Source: Muribaculaceae bacterium (lineage in GTDB: Bacteria > Bacteroidota > Bacteroidia > Bacteroidales > Muribaculaceae). Taken from it: a stretch of 33,160 nt of DNA. The position numbers and the translations under genes were made by a program. Each line of letters begins with the position of its first letter. Position 1 is the stretch's first letter. The notes beneath the pieces are model-generated. The model saw only the letters and a program-made list of their open reading frames with translations, searched no databases and was not told the DNA's origin. Shown in pieces: positions 1 to 7,694 of this stretch. The stretch covers positions 1 through 33,160 of the forward strand of contig JAGCCU010000078.1 in NCBI GenBank assembly GCA_017651515.1, written 5' to 3'.

Positions 1-695
1 ATCACAAGGTCGATATAGTGGCTCGACTTGATGATATCCACATCGTTAGGCTCATTGGGGTCATAACTTGTGTAGCCTATATGCGAAATCATTACCGTGT
101 AGTCAACCTTCAACACCTCTTTTAAGAACTGGGCCATCTTGTCGGCCACGTCAAGCGAGCGAATGTAGCGCATACCCTCGTAGTTCTTGGCCGAGATAAG
201 ACCTTCTGGTTCCACGTTGATACCGAAAAAAGCCACGCGCTTGTCTCCGTAGGCCTTGATAACGTATGGTTCAAACAAACCTTCCATCACTGTGCCACTG
301 AAGTCGTAGTTTACGCTCAGTTTCTTCGCACTGACATTGCGATAATACTCCGCAACGCTCTCTAGGCCGTTGTCAAACTCATGGTTGCCTATCACGATCA
401 TGTCGTAGCCCAATGTGTCCATCAGCGCATACTCCACTTCACCGCCATAAAGTGAGAAAAACACTGTACCCTGTACTGCATCGCCAGCATGCACGAGTAC
501 CGTGTTTTCGTTGTCGTGGCGAATCTTGTCGTAGATGGCACGGCGACGCATCACGCCTCCCTGACCGTCACTGGCAGGCTCAATCTGACTGTGAGTGTCG
601 TTGGCTGCAATTATAACTACATGTTCGGCCTGAACACTTATGACCGACATTACTGCTACCAGAGCAGCAAGCATAAATTTTCTAACTATCATCAT
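1..695 (-). CDS. 5'-nucleotidase / UshA-type metallophosphoesterase, N-terminal part (cut by window edge)
   Basis: Reading the minus strand from ATG at 695 gives an uninterrupted frame of about 231 codons to the window edge. It starts with a signal peptide (basic MMIVRK, then a hydrophobic run ending near VQA). The mature part begins with the calcineurin-like metallophosphoesterase signature: NDTHSQIEP (metal-binding D and H), then GDAVQGT and GNHEFDNG, the classic metal ligand blocks of the 5'-nucleotidase/UshA family. These enzymes hydrolyse nucleotides or UDP-sugars outside the inner membrane, so a periplasmic or surface location is inferred. Two ATGs lie back to back (695 and 692); I took the first. 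A promoter lies just upstream on the same strand (743-774). Whether a C-terminal 5'-nucleotidase domain follows is beyond the window. The family call is secure; the substrate is not known. Confidence 0.9.
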   Translation of the reverse strand, partial: MMIVRKFMLAALVAVMSVISVQAEHVVIIAANDTHSQIEPASDGQGGVMRRRAIYDKIRHDNENTVLVHAGDAVQGTVFFSLYGGEVEYALMDTLGYDMIVIGNHEFDNGLESVAEYYRNVSAKKLSVNYDFSGTVMEGLFEPYVIKAYGDKRVAFFGINVEPEGLISAKNYEGMRYIRSLDVADKMAQFLKEVLKVDYTVMISHIGYTSYDPNEPNDVDIIKSSHYIDLV

Positions 696-742
696 ATTCT
701 TTATATTAATTGGTTATAATTCTACGGTTAGATATAATCATG

Positions 743-774
743 CAAAGTTAGCCAAATAAATCCAAAACTGCAAA
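743..774 (-). promoter_or_regulatory. Bacteroidota-type promoter for the 5'-nucleotidase gene
   Basis: On the minus strand TTTG (plus 771-774) is followed after 20 bases by TAACTTTG (plus 743-750) and then C, a perfect match to the Bacteroidota -33/-7 pattern. Transcription should start near 736-738, giving a leader of about 40 bases. Confidence 0.7.
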
Positions 775-810
775 TCAAGTTAAATGGGGGTATTCCCTTT
801 AAATTACAAA

Positions 811-841
811 TTTGTCATTTCTGAATTATTTTGTAACTTCG
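811..841 (+). promoter_or_regulatory. Promoter for the THUMP-like methyltransferase gene
   Basis: TTTG at 811-814, 19-base spacer, TAACTTCG at 834-841. The predicted start of transcription (about 846-849) lies after the ATG at 843, so it argues for translation from the next in-frame ATG at 861. Confidence 0.6.
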
Positions 842-860
842 CATGAAAATCCGAACAAAT

Positions 861-2060
861 ATGGCGGAAAACCAAACCAAATACCTGCCTAACGAAGCCA
901 CACGACAGTTCGTGCGCGAGCATGCCGATGCCGACGTACGACAGTTAGCTCTGCATAATGCCGGAAAAAAGGCTGTAAATTTGCCTTTGGCTTTAGACCA
1001 AATTGCGGGTCGGCAGTATGCACGTCACAAACTCCCTATCTGGAGTCAAGTGGACGACATCGTCTATCCGCCGCACTTGTCGCTTGAACAATGTTCCAGC
1101 GAAGCCACTGCACGCTATAAGGCAAAGATATTGAATGACTGCACTCTTGTAGATCTGACTGGTGGCATGGGTGTAGACTGCTACTTCATGGCACAATCCT
1201 TCGACAACGCCGTATATGTAGAGTGTCAGCCACATCTCTGTGAAATTGCAAAGCATAATTTCCATTTGCTTGATTGTGACAAAATCAAAGTAGTTAACAG
1301 CGATGCCGAAGAATACTTGCATAACATGAAACCTGTTGACTTGATCTTCATTGACCCTGCACGGCGTGACAACGCAGGACGCCGAACCTATGGCATTGAA
1401 GATTGCACACCCGACGTGGCACAGCTTGCACCTGAACTGCTCGCTAAAGCTCACACGGTAATGATAAAGCTATCGCCAATGCTCGATGTCACCCAAGTTC
1501 TGAATACCCTGCCCCACGTAACAGATATACATATCGTTAGCGTGACTGGCGAATGTAAGGAACTATTGGTACTCATGAGTGCCAATTCCGCCGGTGGTAC
1601 ACAAATACACTGCGTTAACGATGACGAAGTGTTCACCTACCAACAAGGACAGGACAATGTCAATGCCAACATATGGGATGGACAATCGCACAAATCACTA
1701 TACGTCTATGAGCCTAATGCATCAATAATGAAAGCCGGATGCTTTTCCATTCTTGCAGCACGCAATAATATGCAGGTAATGAGCCATGACAGCCATTTGC
1801 TCGTTTCTGACAAATATGTTGATAAATTCCCAGGGAGGGCGTTTATGGTTGATGCCATTTCATCCATGAACAAAGGCGAATTAAAACAAGCACTTGGCGG
1901 CATCACTCAAGCTAATGTAGCGGTGCGCAACTTTCCAATGCGGGCGGACGAGCTTGCCAGACGACTACATCTGAAAGACGGCGGCAAAACTTATATCTTC
2001 GGCACGACAACAGCTTCAGGCCACCATGTCATATTGATATGCAAAAAAGTCAATAACTAA
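861..2060 (+). CDS. Class I SAM-dependent methyltransferase, PG_1098/THUMP-like family
   Basis: Predicted protein of 399 residues. A helical N-terminal region is followed by a Rossmann-type methyltransferase core with motif I VDLTGGMGVD (SAM-binding glycine loop), an acidic motif II region around YVECQP, and IDPARRD as the catalytic motif IV. The C-terminal third, with FPMRADELARRL near its end, fits the THUMP-like domain of the Porphyromonas PG_1098 family. Such proteins are presumed to modify RNA, but the target base is not established, so only 'methyltransferase' is safe. An ATG at 843 would add six residues. I prefer 861 because the promoter at 811-841 places the transcript start between the two. 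The small membrane-protein gene follows 19 bases downstream on the same strand. Confidence 0.85.
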   Translation: MAENQTKYLPNEATRQFVREHADADVRQLALHNAGKKAVNLPLALDQIAGRQYARHKLPIWSQVDDIVYPPHLSLEQCSSEATARYKAKILNDCTLVDLTGGMGVDCYFMAQSFDNAVYVECQPHLCEIAKHNFHLLDCDKIKVVNSDAEEYLHNMKPVDLIFIDPARRDNAGRRTYGIEDCTPDVAQLAPELLAKAHTVMIKLSPMLDVTQVLNTLPHVTDIHIVSVTGECKELLVLMSANSAGGTQIHCVNDDEVFTYQQGQDNVNANIWDGQSHKSLYVYEPNASIMKAGCFSILAARNNMQVMSHDSHLLVSDKYVDKFPGRAFMVDAISSMNKGELKQALGGITQANVAVRNFPMRADELARRLHLKDGGKTYIFGTTTASGHHVILICKKVNN

Positions 2061-2079
2061 CACCAATATACGACACACT

Positions 2080-2430
2080 ATGAGCAAGCTGAAAGACCTG
2101 TTATCAATATCACGTCATGAGCGTATTGGGGCACTCGTCGTGTTGGCTTTCATGGCACTTATCATTGTTACGACATGGACAATTAAGTCCTGCTCACCGC
2201 CACCCTCCGAAAGCGACAATGCCGCACTGTTGCAATGGGCAGAACAAACCGATAGTGCCCGACGCGAAGCAGCTATATCCGACTCCATTTTCAAAGCCGA
2301 AAAAGCCGCAAAACGCGCTGTTCATAAGAAAAAGGACAAGTCCGAAAAAAAGACTAAAAAATCCAACAACAAGAAACACAAATCCACACCACCGCCTCAC
2401 AGTCTGCCTGATGCAATACCTAATTATTGA
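2080..2430 (+). CDS. Small single-pass membrane protein with lysine-rich tail
   Basis: 116 residues. A short basic N-terminus (around SISRHERIG) leads into one hydrophobic segment at about residues 17-35. A soluble tail follows, first acidic/alanine-rich, then very rich in lysine (about residues 75-105), ending in a proline-rich stretch. The N-terminus resembles the membrane anchor seen at the start of helix-hairpin-helix proteins in Bacteroidota, but no HhH domain follows. I do not recognise a named family. The basic tail could bind nucleic acid or acidic phospholipid; that is a guess from composition. It starts 19 bases after the methyltransferase stop and is probably transcribed with it. 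Lysine-rich low-complexity sequence makes homology searches unreliable here. Confidence 0.7.
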   Translation: MSKLKDLLSISRHERIGALVVLAFMALIIVTTWTIKSCSPPPSESDNAALLQWAEQTDSARREAAISDSIFKAEKAAKRAVHKKKDKSEKKTKKSNNKKHKSTPPPHSLPDAIPNY

Positions 2431-2447
2431 TAAATTCAAGGCATTTC

Positions 2448-2478
2448 TTGCACAGGAGTAAAAAAAACACTATTTTCG
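2448..2478 (+). promoter_or_regulatory. Promoter for the folP-cdaA-DUF3109 operon
   Basis: TTG at 2448-2450, 20-base spacer, TATTTTCG at 2471-2478 followed by CA. This is the TAnnTTCG variant of the -7 element. The leader to the folP ATG at 2502 would be only about 18 bases. Confidence 0.55.
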
Positions 2479-2501
2479 CATGCTAATTTTACTATAATTA
2501 C

Positions 2502-3371
2502 ATGACGTTAAGCAATTTCAAGACATACACCCTTTCCATGCGCGGCAATCAGATAGAGATTTCGCACCCTTGGATTATGGGCATCTTGAACGTCACCCCC
2601 GACTCGTTCTTCGCTGGAAGCAGGGCATCGACCGATGCCGATATTGAAACTCGCGTCACACAGCTGATTGCCGAGGGTGCTGATATCATCGACATTGGTG
2701 CTTGCTCTACCCGACCAGGCGCCGAAATAGTGCCTGAACACGAGGAAATTGCTAGATTGCGACAAGCTGTTGCCATTGTCAGACGACTACTTCCCGATAC
2801 TTATATTTCGATTGATACGTGCAGCGCACTCGTGGCACAGGTAGCGATAGAAGAAATGGGAGCCGACATAATCAACGACGTTTCAGGTGGCACAATTGAC
2901 TTAGCCATGCCTGCCACTGTAGCTCGGCTGGGCGTACCGGCAGTGGTGATGCACATGCGTGGCGTACCGGCAACCATGCAGCAGTTCACACAATATGACA
3001 ATGTGGTAAAAGACGTTGTGGAAGAATTGAGACAACACCTCGACACTTGGCGCCAAGCAGGCGCTACACAACTGATTTCCGACCCGGGCTTCGGATTCAG
3101 CAAGACCATTACACAAAACTATGAACTGATGGCACATCTAGACGCATTTCACGCGCTAGATGTCCCCCTGCTCGTAGGCATCTCACGCAAGTCGATGATC
3201 TACAAGAGCCTCGGCTGCTCTCCCGATGAAGCCCTCAACGGCACCACAGTGCTCAACACCGTTGCCCTCCTCGCAGGAGCACACATACTGCGCGTACATG
3301 ACGTGAAAGCAGCTGTAGAAGCGCGAAAACTAGTTTCTCTATTAAACAGTAAACCCACTCAACAATCATGA
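2502..3371 (+). CDS. folP: Dihydropteroate synthase
   Basis: 289 residues, normal length for the enzyme that joins 4-aminobenzoate to dihydropterin pyrophosphate in folate synthesis, the target of sulfonamides. All family blocks are present in order: MGILNVTPDSF, IDIGACSTRPGAE, a strand with SIDTC, NDVSGG, MHMRG, SDPGFGFSK and GISRKS, with ALNGTT near the end. It is a cytoplasmic TIM barrel. The stop codon overlaps the start of cdaA by four bases (ATGA), so the two are translationally coupled. A promoter lies 24 bases upstream. Nothing suggests truncation or resistance-type insertion after the STRPG loop. Confidence 0.97.
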   Translation: MTLSNFKTYTLSMRGNQIEISHPWIMGILNVTPDSFFAGSRASTDADIETRVTQLIAEGADIIDIGACSTRPGAEIVPEHEEIARLRQAVAIVRRLLPDTYISIDTCSALVAQVAIEEMGADIINDVSGGTIDLAMPATVARLGVPAVVMHMRGVPATMQQFTQYDNVVKDVVEELRQHLDTWRQAGATQLISDPGFGFSKTITQNYELMAHLDAFHALDVPLLVGISRKSMIYKSLGCSPDEALNGTTVLNTVALLAGAHILRVHDVKAAVEARKLVSLLNSKPTQQS

Positions 3372-4159
3372 TACTTGCCAATTCATTTTTCTCAGTCTTC
3401 GGTATAAAAGACCTGCTCGACATACTGCTCGTAGCTACAATGCTTTATTATCTCTACCGCACGATGAAAGACTCCGGCTCGCTGAACATTTTCATCGGAG
3501 TGCTGGCATTCGTCATCGCATGGGTGGTGATGTACAAGATTCTTGACATGCGCCTCATTGGCACCATCATGGACAAGTTCATCGACATAGGTCTGTTCAT
3601 CTTGGTAATTCTATTCCAGGACCAAATCAAGCGCTTCCTTATCGAGCTGGGGTCACACAAGGGCTGGGGATTTATCAGCAACGTGTTCCGCCACAAATCA
3701 TCTAAAGACGAAGCCAAGCAATGGGTGATGCCGGTAGTATATGCCTGCATGAGTATGGCAAAGTCAAAGACAGGCGCATTAATTGTCATTCAGCGACAAG
3801 TGCCGCTCGATGATTATGAACACACCGGCGACGTCATTAATGCCAAAATCAACACACGACTTATTGAAAACATCTTCTTCAAGAACAGTCCGTTGCATGA
3901 TGGGGCGCTAATCATTGCTGACAATCAGATCAAGAGTGCCGGATGCATCTTGCCCGTGTCGCACGACACGTCGCTACCTCGATACTTAGGCTTGCGACAC
4001 CGCTCAGCTCTCGGCATCGCACAGGCCACCGATGCCATTGCTGTTGTAGTGAGTGAGGAAACAGGTAATATATCCTACGCCTACAAAGGTGAACTGCACC
4101 AGAAGCTAAGCAGTACCGACCTCGAACACGCTCTGTCACAACTAGCCGAGAACATCTGA
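3368..4159 (+). CDS. cdaA: Diadenylate cyclase (c-di-AMP synthase), CdaA type
   Basis: 263 residues. Three hydrophobic segments fill the first 85 residues (membrane anchor), followed by the DAC catalytic domain. The two catalytic blocks are visible: DGALII with Asp178-Gly179-Ala180, and RHRSAL with Arg210-His211-Arg212. It condenses two ATP into cyclic di-AMP, a second messenger usually tied to osmotic and cell-envelope control. It overlaps folP by four bases and the DUF3109 gene begins five bases after its stop, so the three probably form one operon. The folP neighbour is a recurring arrangement in this phylum; the functional link is unclear. No glmM or cdaR gene is next to it, unlike the arrangement in Bacillota. 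Confidence 0.95.
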   Translation: MILANSFFSVFGIKDLLDILLVATMLYYLYRTMKDSGSLNIFIGVLAFVIAWVVMYKILDMRLIGTIMDKFIDIGLFILVILFQDQIKRFLIELGSHKGWGFISNVFRHKSSKDEAKQWVMPVVYACMSMAKSKTGALIVIQRQVPLDDYEHTGDVINAKINTRLIENIFFKNSPLHDGALIIADNQIKSAGCILPVSHDTSLPRYLGLRHRSALGIAQATDAIAVVVSEETGNISYAYKGELHQKLSSTDLEHALSQLAENI

Positions 4160-4164
4160 CAAGC

Positions 4165-4752
4165 ATGTTTCAAATACAAGACACACTCGTAAGCCTCGAC
4201 GTGGTGGAACGATTCTTCTGCTGCGACCTCGAGTCATGCCTTGGCGCATGCTGCATTGAAGGAGATGCGGGAGCTCCAATTACCGAAACCGAGAAAGCAC
4301 AAATTGAATCTATCCTGCCCACAGTATGGGATTACTTGCTGCCACGCGCTCAGGAGGAAATTAAGGAAAATGGAGTCGCATACCATGACCCCGAAGGCGA
4401 AATGGTCACCTCTATCATCGACGGCAAGAACTGCGTGTTCTCCTATTTCGAGCCTGGCGGACTCTGTTCATGTGCACTTGAACGTGCCTACCGTGGAGGA
4501 TTGACCACATTCCGTAAACCTATCTCCTGTTACCTCTACCCTCTTCGCATCAAGCAATATGACGGCTATGCCGCTGTAAACTATCATCGTTGGAAAATCT
4601 GCAAATGCGCCGAAGTCATGGGCCGCAAAAACGGCATTCGCGTCTATCAGTTCCTCAAGCAACCGCTAATTGACCGCTTCGGACAAGAATGGTACGACGA
4701 ACTCGCCCTAAACTGTGAGGAATACATCAAGCAGTATCTTAGTGAGGGTTAA
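4165..4752 (+). CDS. DUF3109 cysteine-rich protein
   Basis: 195 residues with a striking set of cysteines. Near residues 19-31 there is CCDLESCLGACC (a C-x4-C-x3-CC arrangement), then GGLCSCALE, ISCYLYPLR and WKICKCAEV, plus a late cysteine. The pattern fits DUF3109 and recalls the YkgJ/UPF0153 group, which is thought to bind zinc or an Fe-S cluster; the metal and reaction are unknown. No signal peptide, so it should be cytoplasmic. It is the third gene after folP and cdaA with only five bases between stop and start, implying co-transcription. I am confident in the family and have no functional call. Confidence 0.85.
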   Translation: MFQIQDTLVSLDVVERFFCCDLESCLGACCIEGDAGAPITETEKAQIESILPTVWDYLLPRAQEEIKENGVAYHDPEGEMVTSIIDGKNCVFSYFEPGGLCSCALERAYRGGLTTFRKPISCYLYPLRIKQYDGYAAVNYHRWKICKCAEVMGRKNGIRVYQFLKQPLIDRFGQEWYDELALNCEEYIKQYLSEG

Positions 4753-4831
4753 GAGTTACTCATTAATGACCATAACAGCTTTAACGACAGCCATAGAGGC
4801 GAATTATTTTTGAAAAATCTGATTGAAGGCA

Positions 4832-4861
4832 TTGTCAGTTCAAAAATTTGTTGTAATTTTG
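4832..4861 (+). promoter_or_regulatory. Promoter for rplS
   Basis: TTG at 4832-4834, 19-base spacer, perfect TAATTTTG at 4854-4861 followed by CC. Transcription should begin around 4866-4868, immediately before the stem-loop at 4870-4916. Confidence 0.7.
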
Positions 4862-4869
4862 CCCCGCTT

Positions 4870-4916
4870 TTCGCAATCTCTGGCAAGAAGATCGAGTGGC
4901 TTGCGCATATTGCGAA
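4870..4916 (+). promoter_or_regulatory. Structured leader of rplS (candidate ribosomal-protein autoregulatory RNA)
   Basis: The 5' end of the predicted rplS transcript can fold into a two-tier stem. TTCGCAAT (4870-4877) pairs perfectly with ATTGCGAA (4909-4916). Inside it, GCAAG (4883-4887) pairs with CTTGC (4900-4904), closing a 12-base loop with small internal loops between the tiers. There is no T-run after it, so it is not a simple terminator. Ribosomal-protein leaders often bind their own product; that role is inferred here. Confidence 0.5.
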
Positions 4917-4947
4917 TTGAGTATTAATGAATTAAAGCATTCAAAAA

Positions 4948-5310
4948 ATGGATTTAATCAAAGTTGCCGAGCAAGCATTTGCAACAGGCAAGGAACTGCC
5001 CGAGTTCTTCCCTGGCGACACCATCACAGTGGCCTATCGCATCAAGGAAGGTAACAAGGAGCGTATTCAGCAGTACCGCGGCGTAGTGCTGAAAATTACA
5101 GGCGAGGGAACAAAGAAGCGTTTCACCGTTCGCAAGATTAGCGACAACATCGGTGTTGAGCGTATCTTCCCAATCGAGTCTCCGTTCAGCGACAGCATCA
5201 CCATCAACAAGCATGGTAAGGTGCGTCGCGCTAAGCTGTACTATCTGCGCAAGCTCACAGGTAAGAAGGCTCGCATCAAGGAGCGCCGTATCGTCAAGAA
5301 AGAGGCATAA
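4948..5310 (+). CDS. rplS: 50S ribosomal protein L19
   Basis: 120 residues, normal length. It has the L19 core with FFPGDTITVAYRI near the start, RIQQYRGVVL, and the basic end with KVRRAKLYYLRKLTGKKA. L19 sits at the 30S-50S interface of the large subunit. The gene stands alone: its own promoter and an 80-base structured leader upstream, and a terminator 30 bases after the stop. In many bacteria rplS sits with rpsP, rimM and trmD; here those genes are absent from the neighbourhood. Codon use is strongly biased toward a few codons, as expected for a highly expressed gene. Confidence 0.98.
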   Translation: MDLIKVAEQAFATGKELPEFFPGDTITVAYRIKEGNKERIQQYRGVVLKITGEGTKKRFTVRKISDNIGVERIFPIESPFSDSITINKHGKVRRAKLYYLRKLTGKKARIKERRIVKKEA

Positions 5311-5340
5311 GACTCTTTTCAAAATCGAAAACGAAAACGT

Positions 5341-5378
5341 GAGGATGTCACAGAAAGTGACTTCCTCATTGTTTTTTA
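5341..5378 (+). terminator. Rho-independent terminator after rplS
   Basis: Stem GAGGATGTCAC (5341-5351) with GTGACTTCCTC (5357-5367), one T-T mismatch, loop AGAAA, followed by a T-rich run to 5378. Confidence 0.85.
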
Positions 5379-5639
5379 TGCCTATATGAAAAAAATCTAT
5401 ACAAAAACTTATTAAACAATGGCTTACCATGCCATTATGGGTTCACGCTGATAATTCTTTTACATTTGTTGAATTTTTTATAAAAAAACTCAATCGCAAA
5501 CAAAAGATTAAATAATTATCAATATATTTGCATGCTTAAAAAGTTTTGATTGCATTTATTAAATGATTCAAAAAGATTTTTATAAGCCAAAATTGACATA
5601 TTAACATAAATAACTTACTAATAATTAACAATTTAACAA
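5379..5639 (+). promoter_or_regulatory. AT-rich gap with leader and probable promoter of the first LRR gene
   Basis: Very AT-rich non-coding stretch. A -7-like TATATTTG followed by C lies at 5523-5530, but I see no good -33 TTG at the right distance. If used, the leader would be about 100 bases. I see no convincing hairpin or gene in the rest. Confidence 0.4.
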
Positions 5640-7475
5640 ATGAAAAAAGTATTACTTAGTTTATTGGTAGCGTTTGCTGCAGTAGCTACAGCCAGCGCTT
5701 ATGACTTCATTTCAGGTGGACTCGCCTACAACATTAATGACGATGGCACATCTGTTACTGTTACCTATGTAGAGAAAGCTACATACTATTCGTATTTTGA
5801 TGAAGAAACAGAAATTTGGGTAGAAGGCTATACTTCCGCAAATCCAAATATCAGTGGGGCGATTACTATTCCTTCCACGGTAATGAATAATGGCACGACT
5901 TATACAGTGACTGCAATCAATCAGTATGCTTTCCAATCTTGCGCTATTACTTCAATCACAATTCCTGCTACTGTAACTGCTATTCACAATAATCCTTTTG
6001 AATACAGCTATGACCTTGCTGAAATAATAGTTGCTGAAGACAATCCTATTTACGACTCTCGTGACAACTGCAATGCTATCATCACAAAGCAGGAGATAAC
6101 TGTACCAGTTTATTATGAAGATAATAATGTATCAGGAGGAGGTTATATATGGAATCGTCCAAATCCGAAAGACGAGATTGTGGTTGGATGTAAGAATACT
6201 GTCATTCCCAGTTCTGTGACATCAATTGCAGAACATGCTTTCTATAAATGTAAAGGTCTTACCTCTGTTGTTCTTCCCGAAGGCTTAACATCAATAAAAT
6301 TAGGTGCTTTCAGTGGTTGTGAAGACATGGCGCAAATAACTTTGCCCTCCACGTTAACAGAAATCAGAAATACTGCTTTTGCCAATTGCATTGCTTTGAC
6401 TAACATATATGCATATTTCAACCCTGCCAACGTAACCGTAGGAAACTCCACTTGGCAAGAACTTTCCTATTTTGAAAATACTATTAACTTGCACGTTTAT
6501 CCTCAATATGTTCAATGGTATAATCAATGGTATGCAGACCATGAAGGTAATTACAACGGTTGGGGATATTATGAACACAAATTCAACGTAATCGGTGACC
6601 TCGGTGTCGAGCTTTACCTCATTGGTTCGTTCAATGCATGGAATCAAGAAACAAGGGTTCCCTTCACTGTAGGCAATGATGGTAAGTGGACTGTAACACA
6701 AGCCATGGAAGCCGGTGGCGAATTCAAGTTGGTTAAAATAGTTGAAGGTCAACAAGGCATTACTTGGATTGGCGGATCTGGTGCCCAGATCACCCAAGAG
6801 CAGGTAGAGAATGGAGAGGAAATCACCATTATGGCTGGCTTCGGCAGCAACTTCCAGATTCCTGTGGCTGGTACTTGGACCATTTCCGTTGACTTGGAAA
6901 ACAATACGATGGTAATCAGTGGCGAATGGAATGAACAAACCATCGACCCAGCGATGTACATCATCGGCACATTCAACAATTGGGATCAGGAAACTCAAGA
7001 AGCAATGACTGCTGGTGAAAACAACACCTGGACAATTACCAAGACTCTGGATGCAGGCGTACAATTCAAGTTCCGCGATGAACTGGGAACATGGTACGGT
7101 GGTCAAGACGATTATAGTGTTGGATACTTCGAGATCAACAAAGACATGGTTACAAACAGCACTCCTATCACTATGATTGACGGTGCAAACTTCATGATTC
7201 CTATTGCAGGAACCTGGACATTCACCGTTACTCGTGGTGAAACCATGACACTTGCCATCAGCGGTACTTGGAATGACACCACTCCAATCGTTGGCGACGT
7301 AACCGGCGAAGGTGACGTTGACGTTAGCGACGTAAATGCCGTTATCAACATCATCCTGAACAAGAACACTCAGGACGACTATCCCGGCAATGCCGATGTC
7401 ACCGGTGAAGGCGATATCGATGTGAGCGACGTGAACGCAATCATCAACATCATCCTGGGCAAGACCAACGAATAA
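5640..7475 (+). CDS. Secreted BspA-type LRR protein with two SusE/F-like domains and C-terminal dockerin
   Basis: 611 residues. The signal peptide occupies about residues 1-20 (cleavage after TASA). LRR_5 (BspA/TpLRR) repeats follow to about residue 315, including the family hallmarks YDSRDNCNAI and repeated 'ITIPxxVTxI' strands. Next come two tandem beta-domains (about 324-432 and 439-548), each opening with an 'LYLIGSFNAWN'/'MYIIGTFNNWD' strand and carrying conserved aromatic residues; they resemble the starch-binding SusE/SusF and CBM48-like folds. Residues 552-609 form a dockerin with two EF-hand-like loops (DVTGEGDVDVSD and DVTGEGDIDVSD). The protein should be surface-exposed or secreted and may bind glycan or host ligands; no catalytic domain is visible. 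It is followed by its own terminator. The N-terminal half is more AT-rich than the C-terminal half, consistent with mosaic origin. Confidence 0.85.
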   Translation: MKKVLLSLLVAFAAVATASAYDFISGGLAYNINDDGTSVTVTYVEKATYYSYFDEETEIWVEGYTSANPNISGAITIPSTVMNNGTTYTVTAINQYAFQSCAITSITIPATVTAIHNNPFEYSYDLAEIIVAEDNPIYDSRDNCNAIITKQEITVPVYYEDNNVSGGGYIWNRPNPKDEIVVGCKNTVIPSSVTSIAEHAFYKCKGLTSVVLPEGLTSIKLGAFSGCEDMAQITLPSTLTEIRNTAFANCIALTNIYAYFNPANVTVGNSTWQELSYFENTINLHVYPQYVQWYNQWYADHEGNYNGWGYYEHKFNVIGDLGVELYLIGSFNAWNQETRVPFTVGNDGKWTVTQAMEAGGEFKLVKIVEGQQGITWIGGSGAQITQEQVENGEEITIMAGFGSNFQIPVAGTWTISVDLENNTMVISGEWNEQTIDPAMYIIGTFNNWDQETQEAMTAGENNTWTITKTLDAGVQFKFRDELGTWYGGQDDYSVGYFEINKDMVTNSTPITMIDGANFMIPIAGTWTFTVTRGETMTLAISGTWNDTTPIVGDVTGEGDVDVSDVNAVINIILNKNTQDDYPGNADVTGEGDIDVSDVNAIINIILGKTNE

Positions 7476-7521
7476 TTTAGTCACGGTCAAGTGCCCTTTC
7501 AAGGGTTATTTTACGATACAT

Positions 7522-7559
7522 AAAGAACCTCGGAGGTATTAACTTCCGAGGTTCTTTTA
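7522..7559 (+). terminator. Terminator after LRR gene 1
   Basis: Perfect 13-bp stem AAAGAACCTCGGA (7522-7534) with TCCGAGGTTCTTT (7545-7557) and a 10-base loop. The T-rich 3' arm serves as the T-run, and the A-rich 5' arm would make it work in both directions. Confidence 0.85.
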
Positions 7560-7576
7560 AAATTATCCTCAAAATA

Positions 7577-7607
7577 TTGCATCTTATTGTAATTTTTCGT
7601 AATTTCG
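7577..7607 (+). promoter_or_regulatory. Promoter and short hairpin upstream of LRR gene 2
   Basis: TTG at 7577-7579, 20-base spacer, TAATTTCG at 7600-7607 then CCC. The predicted transcript would begin with a small hairpin, GCATAA (7612-7617) pairing with TTATGC (7624-7629). The leader is about 80 bases. Confidence 0.6.
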
Positions 7608-7694
7608 CCCCGCATAATATTTCTTATGCTCACTTATGGGCATATGGTGCAGAAACAATTGAACCAATAGTTTGTTTTTAAATATTTTATTAAA

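Noticed and set aside
413-719. Two short plus-strand frames
   Set aside because: They are shadows of the 5'-nucleotidase gene, which reads through the same region on the minus strand with family motifs.
6354-7502. A 382-codon open frame on the minus strand opposite LRR gene 1
   Set aside because: It is opposite a protein with clear signal peptide, repeats and dockerin; its translation has no recognisable domain and it arises from codon bias of the sense gene. Similar antisense frames at 8850-9515 and 10754-11287 mirror the dockerins and are rejected for the same reason.
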